From NCBI GenBank assembly GCA_965242495.1, contig OZ251446.1, forward strand, positions 2,046,001-2,110,000: a stretch of 64,000 nucleotides of DNA, in the 5' to 3' direction. The position numbers were made by a program, and so were the translations under genes. Source of the stretch: CBDESN01 sp965242495 (GTDB lineage Bacteria; Pseudomonadota; Alphaproteobacteria; MPNO01). The notes beneath the pieces were generated by a model. The model ran no database searches and had not been told where the DNA came from. It saw nothing but the letters and a program-made list of their open reading frames with translations. Positions 56,330-61,121 of the stretch are shown here, in pieces; positions within the stretch are counted from its first letter, which is position 1, and every line of letters starts with the position of its first letter.

Positions 56330-57319
56330 TCAACGCCGCCGCCGCGCCGCCTCGCGCCTTCGCGCGGATTCGAGATGTTCGATGCGCAGCCGGGGAGCCT
56401 CGCCCTCGAGGACCATTTCCTTCACCGCCCGTCGAACGATCCGCTCCACGTCGGCGTGGGCGGCGCCCTTGAACCATCCCCGGCCCACGACCTCCCCGAT
56501 CCCGAACTCCCGGCGAACGCCGCGCAGCTTCACGGCGAGCAACCGCCGGAGCTCGGCCGCGGTCGGCGGCTTCAGGAACAGCACTTCCTCGAAGCGCCGC
56601 CAGACGGCGCTGTCGAGCATCCCCTCGTGATTGGTGGCGGCGACGATCAGGCTGCGCCCGTCATAGGAATCGAGCATCTGCAAGACCGCGTTCACGACCC
56701 GGCGCAATTCGCCGTGTTCGGAGGCATCTTCGCGCTCCTTCCCCACCGCGTCGAACTCGTCGAAGAGCACGACCATCGGCGAGGCCGCCGCGAAATCGAG
56801 CACCTTGCGCAGGTTCGCCGCCGTCTCGCCGAGGAAAGAAGAGACCACGCTGTCCGTGCGGACGACGGCGAGCGGACGGCCGAGCTCGGAAGCGATGGCC
56901 TCCGCGGTCAACGTCTTGCCGCAGCCGGGCGGGCCGCAGAGGAGCACGCGGTCGCCGGGGCGGAGGCCGTGCGCCTTGAGGACCTCTTCGCGGTTGTGTT
57001 CGCGGAGGATCCCTTCGACCATGGACAGGTTTGCGGGAGACAATACGACGTCGTCGAGACCGCGGACGGGTTCGCACAGCGTGAGCAGCGGGATGCCGCG
57101 CTCCCGATCTTCGGGGACGGTCTCGGCGAGACGGCGCAGCGCGGGCGAGGACGGCGCGCGGACGTGTCCGTAGAGGATGGCCTCCAGGTCGTCGGCGAGC
57201 AGATGGTGCTGTTTCTGGCGTTCCTCGACGATGACCTGTTTGGCGACGCCGCGAAAGGCGTCCAGATCGCCCTCGGCGCCCGATCGGATGAGTTGCTTCA
57301 GCAGCTTGCCGTTGGACAC
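56330..57319 (-). CDS. AAA+ ATPase paired with the S8 protease
   Basis: 329-aa single AAA+ domain protein. Walker A is GPPGCGKT (residues 129-136), Walker B VVLFDEFD (183-190), sensor 1 VAATNHEGM and the Arg-finger region DSAVWRRFEEVLFLK. The ~85-residue N-terminal helical part (GKLLKQLIRSGAEGDLDAF) may contact the protease. It starts at a GTG (57319). The fold resembles the FtsH/spastin-like classical clade; it may unfold substrates for, or license, the abutting subtilase. Confidence 0.9.
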   Translation of the reverse strand: MSNGKLLKQLIRSGAEGDLDAFRGVAKQVIVEERQKQHHLLADDLEAILYGHVRAPSSPALRRLAETVPEDRERGIPLLTLCEPVRGLDDVVLSPANLSMVEGILREHNREEVLKAHGLRPGDRVLLCGPPGCGKTLTAEAIASELGRPLAVVRTDSVVSSFLGETAANLRKVLDFAAASPMVVLFDEFDAVGKEREDASEHGELRRVVNAVLQMLDSYDGRSLIVAATNHEGMLDSAVWRRFEEVLFLKPPTAAELRRLLAVKLRGVRREFGIGEVVGRGWFKGAAHADVERIVRRAVKEMVLEGEAPRLRIEHLESARRREAARRRR

Positions 57320-57371
57320 GGTTCGTTCGCCCGGTTGCGTTCAGGCCCGACGGGGCGGCCGCAGCCATCCT

Positions 57372-57377
57372 ATCATA
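57372..57377 (-). promoter_or_regulatory. Possible -10 element upstream of the AAA-protease-drmABC unit
   Basis: The minus strand reads TATGAT (five of six matches to TATAAT) in an otherwise GC-rich gap, about 50 bases before the AAA start codon. No good -35 box is found 16-18 bases upstream. It may be a weak or activator-dependent promoter. Confidence 0.3.
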
Positions 57378-57467
57378 CGGGCGGCGCGGGCGGGCGGCGT
57401 CGGCTTCCCGCGGCCGCGGCGCCGTCGGCGGGCGGCGCGGCGGAGGCGGGAAGCGGTGCGGTCATGC

Positions 57468-57520
57468 GGGAGGGCGTGGGGCCGGGCCCCGGTTCGCGCC
57501 GTCCGCCCGCACGCCCTCCC
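57468..57520 (-). promoter_or_regulatory. Strong stem-loop between the two inserted gene sets
   Basis: Perfect 11-base arms (57468-57478 and 57510-57520) enclose a GC-rich loop that itself holds a short palindrome. It begins 17 bases after the stop of the P-loop NTPase gene. No U-run follows, so it may act as a Rho-independent-like block, an RNA-processing site or an mRNA 3' stabiliser. It marks the border between the upstream triad and the AAA-protease-drm unit. Confidence 0.5.
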
Positions 57521-57536
57521 CGCTATACGGAAACGC

Positions 57537-58979
57537 TCATCGGGCCGGCTTGACTCCGCCCTTCCGGCCTATGCCGTATCCGACCCTGAAAATGTCGGGG
57601 ATGTTGACGCGGTCGTCGAGCAGACGCTGAAAGACGCCCGCCGCTTCCAGATCCTCGCGAATGCCCCGAGGGCCGTCTTCCATGCGCTGGGGGGGCAGTT
57701 TGATCTCCCCTTTCTCAATTTTCTTCTCCAGGGTGTCGAGAACGCCCTCGTCGCGCCAGCGCTTCCGGATCTCATCGAATGCGCTCGGAACGCTCATCCC
57801 CTTGAGCGGCTCCAAGGCTTGGTGGATCCACGGATGGTCTTCGCGAATCTCGTCCACCCTAATCGTCGACGCTTCCTGGACGCCGCTCTTGATGCTGTCG
57901 TAATGCAGCGGGTACCGGTGATCCGGAAACCGTTCCTCGGTGTCTTCCGCCGCCTTTCGCAGCGCCCGAAGAAACGGGCGGGGGCTGACCCGCGCCTCGC
58001 TGTCTCCCAAGTGGTTCGGTATCCACGTGTACGGGAAACCCCGCCGGTGATTCCTGCCCATGAACGGGCAGGACAGTTCGTGAAACGTGTCGCGCTGTTT
58101 GTCTTCGTCCACCAGTTCGCGCGGCACCGGGAAGGATTCATCCGTGTCCGAACCGACCGATTCCCAGCACCCGCCGAAGAAGGTTCGAAAGAGCTCCCCG
58201 TGATCGCCATTCGCCAAGCAATGCCAGAGGAGGCCGTAGAGCTCGTGGGGCGGCCACCCCAGCTCGATCCGCGAAGACAGGGCTTTCGACGCGTCCGGAA
58301 AATCGCCGATCCGGTTCTTGTCGAGCTGATCCGGGCGCAGGAACATCTTTACTCGCAGCCGCCGGGACGAACGCATTTCGACCGCGATTTGGAGCAGGCC
58401 CCGAATGGCCAAGTACATTTCCTTCCAGTCATAGGCGCTGCTGTCCAGCGCGTCGAAGAGGATCAGGAAATGCCGGTTCTCCCGGTCGCACTCCACGTCG
58501 CGCTCGTGGAACAGGCGGTCCACGGCCCCCGGCTCCGCATCCACCCACGCAACGCGCTCCTTCCAGGATTCCATGCGCCGGAGCCGATGGGCTTCGTCCG
58601 CCACATGCCGGGCCGCCACCGTTCGCCATACGACTCTCGGCTCGTGTTCCCTCATCAGCCGCGACAGCTCGCCGGTACCCGGATAGTCGTCCGACGACCT
58701 GGCTCCGAAACCCGTCACCACCCGCGTGTCTTCCTTCGGCGCGGAGCGCACCGACGAAAGGTCGATGAGCCGGCGCACCCCGGACCGCTGGAGCGCGCCC
58801 CACCAGAAGGTCTTGCCGGCGCCTCTCGCACCGGTCACCAACGAGACGTTCAAGTCCATCGCCTTCAGATGCGAACGGGGCAGATGCACCGCCTTGGGCG
58901 CCGGGATTTCGCCGTAGCTCGTATCGTCCGGCAGTTGGATGAAGGCCGCGCGCGCCTTTTCCGCGTCGATTCCAGTCAT
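57537..58979 (-). CDS. P-loop NTPase of STAND-like type in defence module
   Basis: 480-aa protein with Walker A GARGAGKT (residues 50-57) and a hydrophobic Walker B (HFLILFDALDSS, ~170-181). The ~290 residues after these carry a helical region with no clear family to me (KMFLRPDQLDKNRIGDFPDA, HYDSIKSGVQEASTIRVDEI). No membrane segment is visible. Its ATG overlaps the stop of the ParA-like ATPase by four bases, so the two are probably made together and may form a complex. Confidence 0.75.
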   Translation of the reverse strand: MTGIDAEKARAAFIQLPDDTSYGEIPAPKAVHLPRSHLKAMDLNVSLVTGARGAGKTFWWGALQRSGVRRLIDLSSVRSAPKEDTRVVTGFGARSSDDYPGTGELSRLMREHEPRVVWRTVAARHVADEAHRLRRMESWKERVAWVDAEPGAVDRLFHERDVECDRENRHFLILFDALDSSAYDWKEMYLAIRGLLQIAVEMRSSRRLRVKMFLRPDQLDKNRIGDFPDASKALSSRIELGWPPHELYGLLWHCLANGDHGELFRTFFGGCWESVGSDTDESFPVPRELVDEDKQRDTFHELSCPFMGRNHRRGFPYTWIPNHLGDSEARVSPRPFLRALRKAAEDTEERFPDHRYPLHYDSIKSGVQEASTIRVDEIREDHPWIHQALEPLKGMSVPSAFDEIRKRWRDEGVLDTLEKKIEKGEIKLPPQRMEDGPRGIREDLEAAGVFQRLLDDRVNIPDIFRVGYGIGRKGGVKPAR

Positions 58980-60271
58980 CGTTCTTCTTCACCGCCCGGC
59001 GACCGGTTCAAACGGTCGAAGCGCTTCAGGAAAACGTCATAGGCCAGCATCACGGCCGCTTCCTCCGGATTGCGGAGCGACGCGCCCGCGGCGAAGCCGC
59101 GGTTCCAGTATACCGTGAGCGCGTCGTGCGGCGCGCCGTCGTCGCCCAGATCGAACGAGAACGGACCGTCGGAAGCGCCGTGCGCTTCCGCATCGTCGTC
59201 GTACAGGCGATCGGAGAACAGTCTCCATGCCCGTTCGCGGAATCGCCGCAGATACAGGATATCGTCGTCCGGGGGGGTGAGCGCCGACACCATCCAGAGG
59301 CGCTCGCGGATTTTCTCCGCCAAGCTCCTGTCCCGCCAGTGGCCGAAGAGGATGTCGTAATCGGTCCAGTTGCTTTCCGAATCAGTGGCGAACAGCAGGA
59401 CTTCGGCGGCGATGTCGGTGACCGTCGCGGCGGCGACGTCGTGCAGCCCGCTGCGGCTTTCGATGAGGACGACCGTTGGCTCGAAACGGGCTTCCAGGCC
59501 CGCCAGCATCCGTTCGAGGCGCGCCGTCCAGGGATCGCCTTTGCCGTCCATGTAAACGCGGCCCAGTTTGGCCAGGTATTCGCCGGGATCGCGGCCGTGG
59601 GCGGGCGCGACGGCCACGGCGCCTCGCAGATCCTGCGCCCAGGCCGGCGTGGCGGTCATGTCCTCGATCACGCGGTCGCCTTGGCCGACCAGATCTTCCA
59701 CGAACCAGTCGGCGACGCCGAATTCGGGTCGGGCGGCGGGATCGAGCATCGCCGAGGAGAGGCCGGGCGATTCGAGGTCGAGATCGACGACAAGGACCCG
59801 TTCGCCCTTGCGCGCCAGATGCCATGCGAGAACCGCGGCGGTGGTGCTACGCCCGACGCCGCCCTTGACCGAGTACAGGGTCCAGCGCTGCGGGGCCTCT
59901 TCCGGGCGCGGGTCTCCGACCGTCCACCAGTCGTTGCCGATGACCAGACGGTCTTCCCAGAACACCTTGTCGAAGCCGTCGATCCGTTGCGCGGTATCGC
60001 GGAGCGTTTCCAACAGGGCGTCGCTCACGAACAGGACGCCTTTGTCCGGGGGATGGCCGCGCGTTCCGAGCGCGGCGCTCAGCTTCCCGGCGAGGCGGCG
60101 CAGGGCTTCCCGGCAAGCCTCGTCGTCCTCGACCTTCTCGGGCGCCGATATGCGGACCTTGCCGAACAGGTTGCGGATCAGATAGACGGGGACATCCGGG
60201 AGGTCCGCTCCTTTCAGCGCTTCCACAGCGCGCCGGCGCATGTCGTCGAAGGGGACGAATTCGCTGCTCAC
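58976..60271 (-). CDS. ParA/MinD-like ATPase with variant P-loop KGGVGRST
   Basis: 431-aa protein. The deviant Walker A of the ParA/MinD/SIMIBI class is KGGVGRST (residues 136-143) with the usual second-position Lys changed to Arg downstream (GRST instead of GKST). It is followed by RVLVVDLDLESPGLSS and, later, VLIESRSGLHDVAA. NCBI recognises a KGGVGR-motif ATPase group; a direct link to this system is my inference. The GTG start at 60271 overlaps the upstream stop as GTGA. The first ~130 residues form a separate N-terminal domain of unknown function. Confidence 0.8.
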   Translation of the reverse strand: MSSEFVPFDDMRRRAVEALKGADLPDVPVYLIRNLFGKVRISAPEKVEDDEACREALRRLAGKLSAALGTRGHPPDKGVLFVSDALLETLRDTAQRIDGFDKVFWEDRLVIGNDWWTVGDPRPEEAPQRWTLYSVKGGVGRSTTAAVLAWHLARKGERVLVVDLDLESPGLSSAMLDPAARPEFGVADWFVEDLVGQGDRVIEDMTATPAWAQDLRGAVAVAPAHGRDPGEYLAKLGRVYMDGKGDPWTARLERMLAGLEARFEPTVVLIESRSGLHDVAAATVTDIAAEVLLFATDSESNWTDYDILFGHWRDRSLAEKIRERLWMVSALTPPDDDILYLRRFRERAWRLFSDRLYDDDAEAHGASDGPFSFDLGDDGAPHDALTVYWNRGFAAGASLRNPEEAAVMLAYDVFLKRFDRLNRSPGGEEER

Positions 60272-60771
60272 GTCATACGCTCCAGTTCCACGCGCTGGAC
60301 GACGTCGGCAACTTGGCGAGCTGCGTCTTGATGCGGCGTGACGTTCGCGCGCTGGAAATGACGATGGTTTGCGTAACGGTCGTCGATCGACCAATCGGCG
60401 AACGATTCACCGTCCGAAAGCGAGGCCAGATATGTTCCCCCGCCGTGCTCTCGGGCGAAGTCTTCGAAAACCGGCCAGAGCCTAGGCATGTGCTCCTTGT
60501 GCCTCCGTTCGCTCGGCGTCCCGCTGGCATCCACGTTCATGCCCAAGCTTAGCATCACCGCCTTCAGGCCGCACTCGGCGCTGAGGCCGTAGAGGTGGTC
60601 GGCGTTGGCCCAGCGGTCGTGCGCGAGCAGCAGTTCGGCGTCCTCCCAGTGACGCCGGTGGGCGTCGGTGAAATCGGCTTCGGGGAGCATCGGCGCATTA
60701 TCGCCGAACGCCGGCGGCCGCGCCAGCGAGGCGCTCCTCGGCCGCCGCTTGACGGCGGGCTCATCGGCCAT
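60268..60771 (-). CDS. Small HEPN-like protein
   Basis: 167-aa protein from the ATG at 60771, chosen because GAGG lies five bases ahead; a second ATG at 60690 would give a 140-aa form. The helical body (AHRRHWEDAELLLAHDRWAN, then ADHLYGLSAECGLKAVMLSL) resembles HEPN-type proteins, but the usual RNase Rx4-6H motif is not obvious, so catalysis is uncertain. It is the first gene of the GTGA/ATGA-coupled triad with the two NTPases. It could be a sensor or adaptor rather than a nuclease. Confidence 0.65.
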   Translation of the reverse strand: MADEPAVKRRPRSASLARPPAFGDNAPMLPEADFTDAHRRHWEDAELLLAHDRWANADHLYGLSAECGLKAVMLSLGMNVDASGTPSERRHKEHMPRLWPVFEDFAREHGGGTYLASLSDGESFADWSIDDRYANHRHFQRANVTPHQDAARQVADVVQRVELERMT

Positions 60772-60892
60772 GACGGCCTCATGAACGAATAACCCCTCGG
60801 GGGCCGTTTCGGGGGAGTCCCGAGCAGGCAGATCCCGAGGGGAGCAAGTGCGCAACATCTGCGGGGCGGGGTAGCCGATGTCAACGAAAAAT

Positions 60893-60915
60893 CTGCTTAT
60901 CCATGAAATTCATCC
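60893..60915 (+). repeat. Right copy of the 23-bp direct repeat flanking the defence segment
   Basis: Partner of 47481-47503 with one mismatch. It lies 122 bases upstream of the HEPN-like start, between the insert and the methyltransferase gene. If the pair is an integration scar, the methyltransferase gene lies outside the mobile segment. Confidence 0.6.
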
Positions 60916-60940
60916 CCGGTGAGGAGGCTTCGTCCGATAT

Positions 60941-60960
60941 GGATTCCCGCTTTCGCGGGA
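60941..60960 (+). repeat. REP-like palindromic element
   Basis: Copy of the palindrome described at 47596-47620, starting GGATTCCCGC and ending GCGGGA, followed by ACGACG instead of ATGACG. It lies 26 bases after the right direct repeat. Confidence 0.6.
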
Positions 60961-61000
60961 ACGACGAGGGAGGCCGCGATGACGGCCGAGGGAGGCCATC

Positions 61001-61040
61001 GGCTCGAGGCGGATGCGCCAAGGACCCGTCCTTTCCTGCC
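61001..61040 (+). repeat. Right arm of the 40-bp inverted repeat
   Basis: Inverted partner of 47506-47545 (37 of 40 positions). It lies between two REP-like palindromes. Confidence 0.6.
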
Positions 61041-61042
61041 AT

Positions 61043-61067
61043 GGATTCCCGCTTTCGCGGGAATGAC
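61043..61067 (+). repeat. REP-like palindromic element
   Basis: Third full copy of the palindrome, identical to 47596-47620 over its core. It lies just downstream of the methyltransferase stop on the minus strand and could fold as a transcript-end hairpin. Confidence 0.6.
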
Positions 61068-61121
61068 GATCTGAAGAGGGTCGAGAGGGCGCCGTGCGCC
61101 TTTCCTACCCCGGAGGCCCGG

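Larger units (their letters stand above)
60772..61121. other. Non-coding spacer with repeats between methyltransferase and insert
   Basis: No gene is present in these 350 bases. They hold the right direct repeat, two REP-like palindromes and the right arm of the 40-bp inverted repeat (separate entries). A TTGACA hexamer (60879-60884, minus strand) could serve as a -35 box for the HEPN-like gene, but the best -10 choice is poor. The gap probably separates transcription of the methyltransferase from the rest. Confidence 0.55.

Noticed and set aside
57468..57520. Intrinsic terminator after the P-loop NTPase
   Set aside because: The stem is strong, but no U-run follows in the minus-strand direction, so I list it only as a hairpin.
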